From CBDDBX01 sp965225955 (GTDB lineage Bacteria > Acidobacteriota > Aminicenantia > UBA2199), in assembly GCA_965225955.1 (NCBI GenBank), contig CBDDBX010000040.1, positions 1-51,566 on the forward strand: a stretch of DNA of 51,566 nucleotides, written 5' to 3'. The position numbers were made by a program, and so were the translations under genes. The notes under the pieces are model-generated. The model searched no databases and was not told where the DNA came from. It saw nothing but the letters and a program-made list of their open reading frames with translations. Every line of letters begins with the position of its first letter. The stretch's first letter is position 1. Positions 34,589 to 43,921 of this stretch are shown here, piece after piece.

Positions 34589-36331
34589 CTATGCCTCCTG
34601 GACTGATTTAAATTTCAATTTTACAAGATTCATCTTCTTTTCCATTAGTTTCTTTACACGTTCAAAATCTTTGTCTTTCTCTGCCACTTTGAGCTCACGA
34701 TTGATTTTTTCAATCTTCTCTTTTCTCAGTTTTTCATGAAAAGCTCCAAAACTTGCTTCAAGACGAGTCTCAATTTCACCTTCATCAAGGGATTCTGTAT
34801 TACTGAATAACTCTCTTAAAAGCCCCTGTTCTGAAGGACTCAGGCTGTCTCTTATGCCACCTATATCGGTAAAATCTCCTACTCTCTGATCATAATTGCA
34901 CATAAGTGCTTTGAGAATATTACCGCTCTTAAGGATTCCCAGCAGTTCATCTGTTAAAAAGGCCTCTTTCAGCTGAGGAATAAGAGCTGGTACGCTCAGC
35001 ATTACCTCAAGGAGATCCCTTTCTGCCGGAGAGATCATAAACTTCTCACTCTTTGGCACAGATGTATCATTACTACTTTTCAGAATCAAAAGATCTTCGT
35101 TTATATCCAGAAAAGAAGCAGCAATCTGCTTATATTCATTCTTTAAAATATTGTCGTCAAGTTTTTCAAGTATTTCAACTACTTTTTCAGCAGCTTTTTT
35201 CTTCTGTACAGGGACTCTCAGATCCAGGCCTGCAACAGCCTGCTCCAACAGGAATTTGTAACCGTTTCTGGCGCTTTTCACCAGTTTTCCAAACCCCTCG
35301 AGTCCCTTATCTCTGATGAAATCATCAGGGTCTTTATGGGATTTCAGCTGTAGAATTTCAGGAACTACAGCCAACTCGAACATTTTTTCAACTCCCCGCG
35401 CCATTGCTTTGATTCCGGCACTATCGCTGTCGTAAAAGATCTTAATATCATCTGTAAATCTTTTCAACAGATAAATCTGTAAATCTGTAAGAGCTGTCCC
35501 AAGAGAAGCAACGCAGTTTTCAACCCCGTGCTGATAGAGACTGATCATGTCAAAATATCCTTCTACAAGTATCACAGATTTGTTTTCTCTTATATGTCCT
35601 TTAGCTACATTAAAACCGAAAAGATGTTTACTCTTTTTATATATCGGAGTATCAGGCGAATTCAGGTATTTATTCTGATCATCCCAGATAGTCCGTCCAC
35701 CAAAAGCAATAACTCTGCCTGATTCAGAGATAATCGGGACCATGATTCTTCCTCTGAAGCGATCATATAAACCATTATTGCCCTTTACAAGCAATCCAAG
35801 CTGCTCAGCTTTGGACAGGTTAACTCCTTTACTTCCGAGATGATCTCTTAACCCATTCCATCCATTAAGAGCATATCCCATCTGAAACTTATCAACTGTA
35901 TTCTGACTAAACCCTCTCTTTTTCAGATAATCTCTGGCTTTAGCACCTTCTGAAGATTCATAAAGCAGATTTTTGTAATAATCAATTGTAAGACTATTTA
36001 TTCTGTAATAGTCTTCATTATCACTCTTATTACCTGAGAAGCGAGGTTCACTTCTGTCTACCTGAAGACTGAAGCGATCTACCAGAAAGTTTATCGCTTC
36101 CGGGAAGGTCAGACCTTCCTGCTCCTGTATAAAAGAAAAAATATCCCCAAATCTGTTACATCCATAACAGTTATAACTACCCTTTTCCGGTGAAACATAA
36201 AAAGAAGGAGTTTTCTCCTTATGAAAAGGGCATAAACCTTTATAATACTTTCCTGCAGGTTGTAAACCTACATACAGGGAGACTACCTCAAGAATAGACA
36301 GACTTCTTTTAACCTGATCTTTGACATCCAT
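34589..36331 (-). CDS. dnaG: DNA primase
   Basis: The 580-residue primase has the N-terminal CHC2 zinc finger (CPFHKEKTPSFYVSPEKG then CYGC). The RNA-polymerase core includes KSKHLFGFNVAK, and the TOPRIM part has VEGYFDMISLYQHG and DSDSAGIKAM with the metal-binding acidic residues. A C-terminal helicase-binding region follows (from about 430), less conserved and ending in a charged coiled coil. It lays RNA primers at replication forks with DnaB. Length is close to E. coli DnaG (581). It heads the dnaG-rpoD operon. Confidence 0.97.
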   Translation of the reverse strand: MDVKDQVKRSLSILEVVSLYVGLQPAGKYYKGLCPFHKEKTPSFYVSPEKGSYNCYGCNRFGDIFSFIQEQEGLTFPEAINFLVDRFSLQVDRSEPRFSGNKSDNEDYYRINSLTIDYYKNLLYESSEGAKARDYLKKRGFSQNTVDKFQMGYALNGWNGLRDHLGSKGVNLSKAEQLGLLVKGNNGLYDRFRGRIMVPIISESGRVIAFGGRTIWDDQNKYLNSPDTPIYKKSKHLFGFNVAKGHIRENKSVILVEGYFDMISLYQHGVENCVASLGTALTDLQIYLLKRFTDDIKIFYDSDSAGIKAMARGVEKMFELAVVPEILQLKSHKDPDDFIRDKGLEGFGKLVKSARNGYKFLLEQAVAGLDLRVPVQKKKAAEKVVEILEKLDDNILKNEYKQIAASFLDINEDLLILKSSNDTSVPKSEKFMISPAERDLLEVMLSVPALIPQLKEAFLTDELLGILKSGNILKALMCNYDQRVGDFTDIGGIRDSLSPSEQGLLRELFSNTESLDEGEIETRLEASFGAFHEKLRKEKIEKINRELKVAEKDKDFERVKKLMEKKMNLVKLKFKSVQEA

Positions 36332-36355
36332 TTACAGTTTTTTTTGCAAATGCAT

Positions 36356-36384
36356 ATAATCTAACATTAACGCATTTTTGTCAA
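36356..36384 (-). promoter_or_regulatory. promoter of dnaG-rpoD
   Basis: TTGACA, 17 bases, GATTAT on the minus strand, about 25 bases before the dnaG ATG. It overlaps no gene; the outer-membrane protein gene ends 29 bases upstream. Confidence 0.65.
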
Positions 36385-36412
36385 GCACTAAAACTGTGGA
36401 ATACAACAACAA

Positions 36413-36997
36413 TTACAGGTTAATAAGAAAGGCCAGGCCTGCGCTTGTGCCCCCAAGCTGTACATCAGTTCCGGTGGGATTCACCTTAACATCCATGTAC
36501 GTTACATTGAGATCAAGCGAAAAGTGCCGGGTGAACTTAAACTCCACACCAGCTTCAGCCTTGTAACCATGCCCCTTGTCTTCCTCTTTACCTATATCTG
36601 ACTCCTCCTTGAAGTAGAGATAGGTGTATCCTCCTCCTAAATAAGGGCTTATAACACTTTTTCTGAAGAAGTTATAGCGCAGCCCAAGAGTAATCGGATA
36701 CTGAGTAAGTCTTGTTGTCTCCTGCAGCTCCTCAAGAGTTGTTTTGCCATCCGCTTTATAGTAGCCAACTGTCAACCAGGTGGAAAGGCCTTTCCAGACT
36801 CTTACTCCGATATTAAAACCGAACTGAGCTCCACCTTTTCCATAGATAGATTTAACAGCGCCTTCACGGGGTGCAAAATATGACGCAGCAGGCCCGAATT
36901 TAAGAATCTCTTCTTTTTTCGTAACCAGCTTGTCCTCTTCAGCAAGCAAACCTAAAGATGCAAAAAAAACGACTAGTATGACAACAAAATTTTTCAT
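36413..36997 (-). CDS. small outer-membrane beta-barrel protein
   Basis: From the ATG at 36997 the product has 194 residues with a signal peptide (ending near LGLLAEE). The body alternates hydrophobic and polar residues with strand-like segments (FGFNIGVRVWKGLSTWLTVGYY, PITLGLRYNFF, SPYLGGGYTYLYFK, GYKAEAGVEFKFTRHFSLDLNVTYMDVKV), resembling an eight-stranded OmpA/opacity-type barrel. It ends in a hydrophobic residue (AFLINL). A GTG six bases earlier (37003) is an alternative start; neither has a good ribosome site. It may be structural or adhesive; no specific function is proposed. It is divergent from recD2. Confidence 0.85.
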   Translation of the reverse strand: MKNFVVILVVFFASLGLLAEEDKLVTKKEEILKFGPAASYFAPREGAVKSIYGKGGAQFGFNIGVRVWKGLSTWLTVGYYKADGKTTLEELQETTRLTQYPITLGLRYNFFRKSVISPYLGGGYTYLYFKEESDIGKEEDKGHGYKAEAGVEFKFTRHFSLDLNVTYMDVKVNPTGTDVQLGGTSAGLAFLINL

Positions 36998-37126
36998 ACT
37001 CACATAAATAGCACCATTGAATTAAAAAGTAAATAACCAGAGGTTCAAAAAACAGCTTACACAGCCCCTGAAAGCAGCCATTTGATTTAAAGATCTCCTT
37101 CATTAATCAGAATTATTCTGCAATAT

Positions 37127-37154
37127 TTTACTTTCCTCCCTCATCGGGTATAAT
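37127..37154 (+). promoter_or_regulatory. promoter of the recD2 gene
   Basis: TTTACT, 16 bases, TATAAT. Transcription would begin near 37161, which excludes the upstream in-frame TTG at 37155 and favours initiation at 37173-37176, after GAGAGG. Confidence 0.6.
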
Positions 37155-37175
37155 TTGCAGAGAGGTAAATCCCTG

Positions 37176-37838
37176 TTGATTGTTCAGAAAGTAAAGATTC
37201 TAAAAAAGATTTTTGTATCGGAAGAGAGTGGTTTCAGTGTTCTGAAAACCTCTGTAAAAGAGGGTGGCAATGGTAACCAGATCATTGTAGGGGAAATGTT
37301 TGATGTTAATGAAGGCGATTTCCTTGAAGTAAGTGGCGATTTCATTACTCACCCTAAATTCGGGAAGCAGCTTAAAGTCGAAAACTTCACATTTATACTC
37401 CCGGAAGATAACGAGGGAATAATTAAATATCTTGCTTCCGAAAGATTTAAAGGAATTGGTAAAAAAACAGCAGAGAAAATAGTAAAAGTTTTTGGCACTG
37501 ATACCTTTGATACCCTTGAAAACAGCCCGGAAAAGCTTCTGGACATCGGAATCAGACAAAAGATCTATGAAGAGATAAAGAAGAATGCACAGGAGAATAA
37601 ACTCCACAGAGATATTACAGTTACTCTTGCTCCCTTCAACATTGGTGCCCGAACAGTAAATAAAATTGTTAAAAAATTCAAAGCTCTTTCCGAAGAGGTT
37701 CTGAAAAACCAACCCTTACTGCCTCATCAAAGAGATCCCCGGCATCGGTTTCAGGATTTCAGATACAATTGCCAAAGCTTATGGTATGGAAGAGGACAAC
37801 TCTTTCAGAATTCAGGCTGCAATATCCTTTTCCCTTGA
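37176..37838 (+). pseudogene. recD2: RecD2-type helicase, N-terminal part before a frameshift
   Basis: From a TTG start at 37176 (chosen because the promoter -10 lies at 37149-37154 and GAGAGG at 37159-37164) the frame gives the RecD2 N-terminal OB-type region and tandem helix-hairpin-helix segments (RFKGIGKKTAEKIVKVFGTD, GARTVNKIVKKF). Homology stops after VLKN at about 37709. Beyond that this frame encodes 42 unrelated residues (QPLLPHQRD...) and ends at 37838. One surplus C at 37709/37710 explains the break: removing it restores LKNNPYCLIKEIPGIGF, the expected RecD2 continuation. A sequencing or assembly indel is as likely as real gene loss. Confidence 0.85.
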
Positions 37839-39351
37839 CGTGTTTGAACAGCAGAGAGGGCATCTGTACATTGAAGAGAGTGAATTAATATACAGCTGCT
37901 CCAAACTTCTGAATGTACCGCAGGAGAGTATAGAAGAGCAACTTGAGAAACTGGTTGAACAGAGCGAAATAGTAACCGAAGAGATAGAAGACAGGAATGG
38001 CATAACAAACAAAGTCTATGTCAGTAAGAAGAACTTTATTATTGAAAAAGCTATAGCCAGAAAGCTCCTGGATATAGATGAATCTTTAACCTCCCTCAAA
38101 CAGATTGATCCGGATTTTGAAAAGATAACAAAAAAACTTGAAGTGGAACTCACAGAAGAGCAGCAGGATGCAGTTTATGCAGCAATTAATCAGGGAGTTA
38201 CAATAATAACCGGTGGCCCCGGTACAGGGAAAACCACAACTATAAGAGCAATTATTGAAGCTCTGGAAAGCAGATCCCTTAAAGTTAAAATAGCTGCTCC
38301 TACAGGGAGAGCGGCAAAAAGAATTGAAGAGACATCACACTATCCTGCCTCTACAATTCACAGACTGCTTAAAATTAACCCTGAAACCCGGGAATTTATA
38401 CATAAAGAGACCAATCCCCTCCCTGCTGATGCCATCATAATAGATGAAGCGTCAATGATTGATACATTTATCTTCTACTCTCTTCTGAAAGCTCTTAAAG
38501 AGTCCAGAACCAGATTGATAATCATTGGTGATAAAGACCAGCTGCCCTCAGTTGGACCGGGTAACATTTTAAGAGACATTATTGCCAGTGAACTCTTCGC
38601 CACAATTTTTCTGAAGAGAAATTTCAGACAGGAAGAAGGGAGTCTTATTATTGATAATGCTTTCAGAATAAATTCCGGTGAATTACCTGAATTCAAACCA
38701 TATAGTGAAAATCTGGATTTTGTCTTCATTAAGGTCTCAAATGACGAGCAGGCAAGACAGAAAGTTAATGGCATTGTAGAGTACTATAAGGAAGATTACG
38801 ATTTCAACGCATCCGGCGTACAGATTCTTGTGCCCATGTATCGTGGAGAAGCAGGTATTGATAACCTGAACAGAGATATTCAGGAGAAGTACAATCCCGC
38901 ACAGGTTTTTCTTAAAAGAGAAAAAGGCATTCTCAAACAGTACGATAAGGTAATGCAGTTACGTAACAACTATGAAAAAGAGATCTTCAATGGAGAACAG
39001 GGAATAATTGCAGATTACAATAACAAAGAGAGGAAAATCTTCATAGATTTTGATGGCTATATAACAGAATATAGTGTAGATGAGCTTGATGAGATTACTC
39101 CTTCATACGCCATATCGGTTCATAAATCCCAGGGTTCTGAATATGATATGGTAATTCTTGTTCTTCTTCCAGGGCACAGGATCATGCTAACCAGAGAGAT
39201 CTTCTACACTGCAGTTACAAGAGCTAAAAAGAAACTCTTTTTAGTTTCAGATCTTCCTACTGTGCAGACTGCAATTTCAAACTCCTCTCCTTCAGAAAGA
39301 AAGACCCTGCTCCCTCTTCGATTCAGAGAGTACTCAGATACATCAGATTAA
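37705..39351 (+). pseudogene. recD2: RecD2-type helicase, C-terminal part after the frameshift
   Basis: The +1 frame is open from 37705 and carries the rest of the protein; the first ATG in it is at 37786. Superfamily 1B helicase motifs are all present: Walker A GGPGTGKTTTIRA, APTGRAAKR (Ia), IIIDEASMID (II), GDKDQLPSVGPGNIL (III), the SYAISVHKSQGSEYD motif and TAVTRAKKKLFLVSD (VI). RecD2 is a 5'-3' helicase active in repair and fork maintenance in genomes that lack RecBC. The motifs are undamaged, so any inactivation is recent or artefactual. If the shift is real, the C-terminal part could still be made from 37786 but would lack the N-terminal domain. Confidence 0.88.
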
Positions 39352-39357
39352 AGAAGT

Positions 39358-39387
39358 TTGCAGAAACCCTGAAACGTGGTATATAAT
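39358..39387 (+). promoter_or_regulatory. promoter of the small membrane-protein gene, probably leaderless
   Basis: TTGCAG, 18 bases, TATAAT (39382-39387), with the ATG only six bases further on. Transcription would start at or beside the start codon. Confidence 0.5.
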
Positions 39388-39393
39388 TGGCTC

Positions 39394-39585
39394 ATGCGTT
39401 TAAAAAAGATTCAAACCTGTAGCACAAACAAAGTTATAAGATACATAAGAATAGGTTTATCAGCTCTGGTAATCGGAGTATCCCTGTATAAACAGATCTG
39501 GTTTCTTGCAATACTTGGCACTTTTACTCTGATTTCGGCTATGTCCGGCCAGTGTAGTATGGCTGTGAAATTTGATAAAGATTAA
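39394..39585 (+). CDS. small two-helix membrane protein, YgaP/DUF2892-like
   Basis: From the ATG at 39394 the product has 63 residues with two hydrophobic helices (IRIGLSALVIGVSLYKQIW and FLAILGTFTLISAMSG). The short QCSMAVKF end resembles the conserved Cys of YgaP-type transmembrane domains (DUF2892). A GTG 18 bases upstream is in frame but lies inside the -10 region, so ATG is preferred. Function in the family is poorly known, with thiosulfate/sulfur-handling links for the rhodanese-fused form. It is downstream of recD2 with its own promoter. Confidence 0.6.
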   Translation: MRLKKIQTCSTNKVIRYIRIGLSALVIGVSLYKQIWFLAILGTFTLISAMSGQCSMAVKFDKD

Positions 39586-39640
39586 TATAAAACATTCTCT
39601 GTAACCACTAATAGATACTAATAAACACCAAATCAGGATA

Positions 39641-39654
39641 GTATTTGCAAATAC
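39641..39654. terminator. palindrome between convergent genes
   Basis: GTATTTGCAAATAC is a perfect 14-base palindrome between the small membrane-protein gene and the end of the polysaccharide cluster. It is A+T-rich and lacks a strong T run, so a terminator role is only suggested by position. Confidence 0.3.
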
Positions 39655-39666
39655 CCAAAAGAACTG

Positions 39667-41583
39667 CTATTTCTTTCTTTCAGGAAGATGCAGTTGAATA
39701 CCGAGAGTTCTGCTTTCCGGTGACAATCCCATTTTTCTGAGATTAAAAACCGGATCAACCCGTAACTCAAGAAAGCCACTATCCAGTTTCTCCCCTTCAA
39801 TTACAAAATTCTCTTCCCTGTTCTCCGGGAACTCAAAGCGTCTGTACTCTTTCCCTTTCCAGAAAACTGTGACTACCTGTTTTTTATCTTTCAGATGTCC
39901 TATAGGGGCACCACAAACAAGTTTTAGCTTTTCTGATCTGCCTTTATCATTAAGATCAATAAAGATACCGGATGAACTTTTAGTCCAGTAGAATACACTA
40001 CCGTCGGCGCTCCTCTCCATTTTCCACAATCCATAATCGTATCTAACCCCTTTGTTTCTTAAAAGAGTTGATGGGTGAAGATTATTAAAAGCAACAATAT
40101 TTCCTGTAACAAAAAGCAGAAACAGCACTCCCGCAACAGGCTTCATATAAGATCGTTTCCTGATACACCCTTCCCCTTCACTATGAATCAGTGTAAGAAT
40201 CAGCCAGAACCCTATACTGCCTTCAGGTAACCAGAGAAAATTGTTAACCACCATAATTACAAATACACTTCCAAGCAGCCAGTAGTTGGGAAGTGAACGG
40301 AATTTCCTGAATTCCCATATGAACAGTAAAAATGCCAGCAATCCCACAACTCCTATAGATGAAGTAAAGAACAGATACTGATTAGATGGAAGGTCGTGTT
40401 TAAAATTCTTTCCATGATTCTCTGCCATAACCCAGAAAACATAGTTTCCAACCCCAACTCCTGACAATGGATATTTCTTCATTGCATCCAGAGAGTAGAG
40501 CCATAACTGATGCCTGTAGCCTGAAATATCGAGCATAGCACCATGTGCTTCCCCTTCGGTTGTAAATATCCTTATGAGACTTGTTATATTACTCTTTATT
40601 CTTCCTACCAGAAGATTATCAGCTCCCACTCCTTTGTACACAACAAGATATCCTGTTAAAGAAGAGATAAGAATTGCCGTTACAGCAAACCATAGCTTTC
40701 CTTTTTTGTTCAGCTTCATAAAAAGCAGCAGTAGTACCAGACCAATGCTTATAATCCCGATTCTGGTTTTGGAGGTAAAGATACCACCAAGAGAGATTAC
40801 AATAAACAGAATACCTGCAGGTACTTTTACCTTCCCTGATACTACAAGCCAGACAGAGAAGAAGAGAGAGAGTACACACAGAAAACCAAAACCCGAAGCA
40901 TCAGATGCAAGGCCGTTATACTCATTCCAGAAAAATACTCTCACTCCCATGTACTTCTGAAGACAGGCATAGATTATTGAAAGAGAGTGTCCACCCAGAA
41001 AAAACAGAACCAGCTGTTTTTTATCTGAGACCTTTCCTGCGTAGAGGTAGTATAGAGGAGAAACTGCAAAAAGAATTATATATATAACAGGAAAAACTGT
41101 TCCAAAAGAGTTTCTGTTTCCTCCCGGTTCGATCTGTGTGTCACTGAAAAAGGCTATAGAATCGAGAGTAATATTTGACCATCTGAGAAAAAGAAAAAGA
41201 CCTGATATAAAAACCAGAGCCAGGAAAAAAAGGTAACTCCTGTTCAGCTTATCAAGCATCTTCTTTGTATCTCTGAATTTCATAAACAGGTCAGTTATAA
41301 AGCACCCAAACAGTACAAGCAGGGATATAAGAAGGTAGTTATATGGCAGTCCCCGGTTATCGAACCAGGCAATAGGAGAGAGAAGAGGAAAAAGTGCAGT
41401 AAATATGAGAATGAATTTCTCTTTACAGAATAACCTCAGAAGAACTCCTCCGGTAAGTGATAGAAGAGGCAGTACTACAATATTAAGATGCCATACATAG
41501 AACAGAAGATATATCAGCCCGGTAAACATCAGGAACAGCAGATACAAATCTGAGGTTCTGAATCTGTCTATTAGGTTTTTCAC
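39667..41583 (-). CDS. O-antigen ligase/polymerase-type membrane protein with C-terminal domain
   Basis: The 638-residue protein has about 11 hydrophobic helices and a large periplasmic loop typical of the Wzy_C (PF04932) family. GVGVGNYVFWVMAENHGKNFKHDLPSNQYLF has the family's GxGxGN...H...N pattern. After the last helix (about residue 525) there are some 110 soluble, beta-rich residues (SGIFIDLNDKGRSEKLKLV ... ELRVDPVFNLRKMG), an uncommon addition. It would ligate or polymerise lipid-linked glycan in the periplasm. It is the last gene of the cluster and overlaps the priming transferase by four bases (ATGA). Confidence 0.85.
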   Translation of the reverse strand: MKNLIDRFRTSDLYLLFLMFTGLIYLLFYVWHLNIVVLPLLSLTGGVLLRLFCKEKFILIFTALFPLLSPIAWFDNRGLPYNYLLISLLVLFGCFITDLFMKFRDTKKMLDKLNRSYLFFLALVFISGLFLFLRWSNITLDSIAFFSDTQIEPGGNRNSFGTVFPVIYIILFAVSPLYYLYAGKVSDKKQLVLFFLGGHSLSIIYACLQKYMGVRVFFWNEYNGLASDASGFGFLCVLSLFFSVWLVVSGKVKVPAGILFIVISLGGIFTSKTRIGIISIGLVLLLLFMKLNKKGKLWFAVTAILISSLTGYLVVYKGVGADNLLVGRIKSNITSLIRIFTTEGEAHGAMLDISGYRHQLWLYSLDAMKKYPLSGVGVGNYVFWVMAENHGKNFKHDLPSNQYLFFTSSIGVVGLLAFLLFIWEFRKFRSLPNYWLLGSVFVIMVVNNFLWLPEGSIGFWLILTLIHSEGEGCIRKRSYMKPVAGVLFLLFVTGNIVAFNNLHPSTLLRNKGVRYDYGLWKMERSADGSVFYWTKSSSGIFIDLNDKGRSEKLKLVCGAPIGHLKDKKQVVTVFWKGKEYRRFEFPENREENFVIEGEKLDSGFLELRVDPVFNLRKMGLSPESRTLGIQLHLPERKK

Positions 41584-42899
41584 TGCCCTTTACCATCAAT
41601 TACAGTTCTGAAAGTCATCAGAAGGGTAAGCAGATCAAGTACAATTCCTCTTCTTTTAATATAGTACAGATCGTACTCCAGCTTCTCTTTATGCTCTTCC
41701 GGATCATCTCCGGCATAACATCCATTTACCTGGGCCCACCCTGTTAAACCCGGAGGAACAAGTAATCTGAGTTTATAGTAAGGTATGATCTCTCCCAGCC
41801 TGTTTATGAAAACCTCTCTCTCAGGCCGTGGCCCTACAAGAGACATATCACCTTTCAGAACATTCAGAAGCTGAGGAATTTCATCAACTCTGGTGCGCCT
41901 CATAAATTTACCAATAGGAGTTATACGCTTATCACCTTTTGAAGCAAATTTTGCACCATACTTTTCCGCATCCTTCACCATGGTTCTGAACTTTATTAAT
42001 CTAAACTTCTTTCCATTAAGTCCAACCCTCTCCTGTACAAAAAAGAGAGGTCCTGATGAGAATATTTTATGAATCGCAGCAACAAAAAGAGCTGGAGGAA
42101 ACAGCATAACAGTAAGCAGAGAGGCGAAGAGAATATTCAGTACCCGGTTGACTCTGAAGTAGTTTCTGTTTCCTACATCAAATTTATCAAGAAACCATTT
42201 AATATCCACGTATTCAACAGGTATCTTTCCCGCCTCTTTTTCTATAAGTTCTACAAGATCAATAACCCTGTTGCCAGCCAGCTTGCTCTGTATCAGAATT
42301 TCAGAAGTATCCTCATTTGTCTCTCCTGCAGAATAGACAATTTCAGCATTGGTAAACTCCCCTTCCCTGATCTTACTCTGTGGTACAACGTCAAACCTGT
42401 TATATCCACCGGCATATCTGTCAAGAATACCGGAGGCCTCTTCAGATGTCAGCCACAACAGACGTCTTACGGAGTCACTGCGACCTCTGAAAAGTGAATA
42501 TAGCAACATATACAGCCCCAACAGTACGAAGGTGTAGAGATATATGAGTCGCCCGATTTTTGATAAGTAGAATATGTAAAACTCAGCAAAAGAGACCATT
42601 CCCAGAATAACCATCAGTTTAAAAAGAGAAGCCAGATAGTTCTGAACCCGAAAACGTCTCTCATCAAGAGTATATTTTATGAGACCAAAAATGTAACAGA
42701 GCAGATATACAGCTACAGAGATAAAAATATAATTATTTAACCTCTCATCCACAAAAGCTCTTACTGTATCTAAAAGATCTGCTGTTTTACTACTATTTAA
42801 AAAAAAATAGAAGGAGGTTGAGATAAACATAATAGTAAGAACCACTATGTAATTCGCCAGATGAAACCCAAGCCTCGTTGCAATCTTTCGTTTCATCAT
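41580..42899 (-). CDS. polyprenyl-phosphate glycosyl-phosphotransferase (priming enzyme)
   Basis: The 439-residue protein has four to five N-terminal helices (about 15-140), a cytoplasmic domain, and the bacterial sugar-transferase domain (PF02397). The latter has a re-entrant helix (ILFASLLTVMLFPPALFVAAI), GPLFFVQERVGLNGKKF, FRTMVKDAE, RRTRVDEIPQLLNVLKGDMSLVGPRPER and PGLTGWAQVNG. It transfers a sugar phosphate from a UDP-sugar to undecaprenyl phosphate, the first step of glycan repeat synthesis. It overlaps both neighbours by four bases (ATGA), indicating tight coupling. A second enzyme of the same type is encoded about 3.5 kb upstream in the operon. Confidence 0.93.
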   Translation of the reverse strand: MMKRKIATRLGFHLANYIVVLTIMFISTSFYFFLNSSKTADLLDTVRAFVDERLNNYIFISVAVYLLCYIFGLIKYTLDERRFRVQNYLASLFKLMVILGMVSFAEFYIFYLSKIGRLIYLYTFVLLGLYMLLYSLFRGRSDSVRRLLWLTSEEASGILDRYAGGYNRFDVVPQSKIREGEFTNAEIVYSAGETNEDTSEILIQSKLAGNRVIDLVELIEKEAGKIPVEYVDIKWFLDKFDVGNRNYFRVNRVLNILFASLLTVMLFPPALFVAAIHKIFSSGPLFFVQERVGLNGKKFRLIKFRTMVKDAEKYGAKFASKGDKRITPIGKFMRRTRVDEIPQLLNVLKGDMSLVGPRPEREVFINRLGEIIPYYKLRLLVPPGLTGWAQVNGCYAGDDPEEHKEKLEYDLYYIKRRGIVLDLLTLLMTFRTVIDGKGQ

Positions 42900-43921
42900 C
42901 CGGCTTCTTCCTCAGTCTCCATTTTCACAAACTCACTTTCGGCTTTTCTCAGGGAAAGCCCCTGGTTCATCATAAAGAAGAACCCAAGAACTATTTTGGG
43001 TGCAAAAGCTATTATATGAAGAACTATTGCATAACTGAGAGAATCACCTTTTGCTACTCCAAAGAGGGAAAGTGCCATAATTACAAACCATTCAAAAACA
43101 CCAATTTTCCCTGGTACAGATGGAGGTGCATTCCCTACATTAACAACCAGAACAACAAACAGAGCTTCAATGAAGGAGAGCTGAAATCCGAAAGCCTGAA
43201 ACAGAAGGTAATTACTAAGTGCCTGCATCATATACGAAACTATGGTAATCATAATCAACTGCACTACAACACCACTGTTCCTGAGTCTTGAAAAAGCATC
43301 AAGACTTCTTACAATAACTCCCTGCAACTTCTCTCTGAATCTTTTAGGAGCAAAGACAATTAATTTATTACTTAATTTCCTGAATTGTTCTCTTTTCCAT
43401 ACAATAAGAATCATACAGATTATAGAAACAAGGCCAATAACAAGAGATACAGAATATCCTTTTACCTGATCCTGAAATGTAAAATATGCAGGAACTGTAA
43501 TCCACAGTACCAGAAAGATCAGATAATCAAATACCCTTTCAATAACCACAGTTCCAAGTACAAAAGCTCCTGATACCGGATATTCTCTGGACGTAATATA
43601 TGACTTACCAAGTTCACCAAAACGGCCGGGTATAGCTATATTCAGATACTGGGAAATAATATTTACTTTAAAAAAGAAGTTAAAGGGTATTTTTGCGTTC
43701 TCTTTTAAGAGCAGATGCATTCTGTAACCCATTACATAAACCGTTGCCAGAGTACTGATTACAGATAAGCCTACCCAGAAAAGGTCAATTTTGTAGATAG
43801 TTGCTTCTATATCGGCTAGTTCAAGATTTCTGAAACTCAGCCAGAAAGCAATTACAGTAATCAGTAAACCGACTATAATCTTAAAAGGTTTACGCTGTTT
43901 TTCCGTTTTAATACTACTCAT
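42896..43921 (-). CDS. UPF0104/AglD-like flippase-domain membrane protein
   Basis: The 341-residue protein has eight predicted helices and the lysylphosphatidylglycerol-synthase TM family (PF03706) pattern: early IVGLLITVIAFWLSFRN, NIISQYLNIAIPGRFGELGKSYI, VIERVFDYLIF and late VNVGNAPPSVPGKIGVFEWFV. The soluble MprF catalytic domain is absent. Such stand-alone proteins are often found in glycan clusters and may move lipid-linked intermediates across the membrane. This cluster has no obvious Wzx, so it may serve that role; that is inference. ATGA overlaps on both sides. Confidence 0.85.
   Translation of the reverse strand: MSSIKTEKQRKPFKIIVGLLITVIAFWLSFRNLELADIEATIYKIDLFWVGLSVISTLATVYVMGYRMHLLLKENAKIPFNFFFKVNIISQYLNIAIPGRFGELGKSYITSREYPVSGAFVLGTVVIERVFDYLIFLVLWITVPAYFTFQDQVKGYSVSLVIGLVSIICMILIVWKREQFRKLSNKLIVFAPKRFREKLQGVIVRSLDAFSRLRNSGVVVQLIMITIVSYMMQALSNYLLFQAFGFQLSFIEALFVVLVVNVGNAPPSVPGKIGVFEWFVIMALSLFGVAKGDSLSYAIVLHIIAFAPKIVLGFFFMMNQGLSLRKAESEFVKMETEEEAG

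Noticed and set aside
37155..37175. TTG at 37155 as recD2 start
   Set aside because: It directly follows the TATAAT box and would lie upstream of the transcription start.
37700..37712. Programmed frameshift at GAAAAAC in recD2
   Set aside because: The heptamer would favour a -1 slip, but the intact downstream frame needs +1, and AAC cannot re-pair well after a +1 move. An extra base is simpler.
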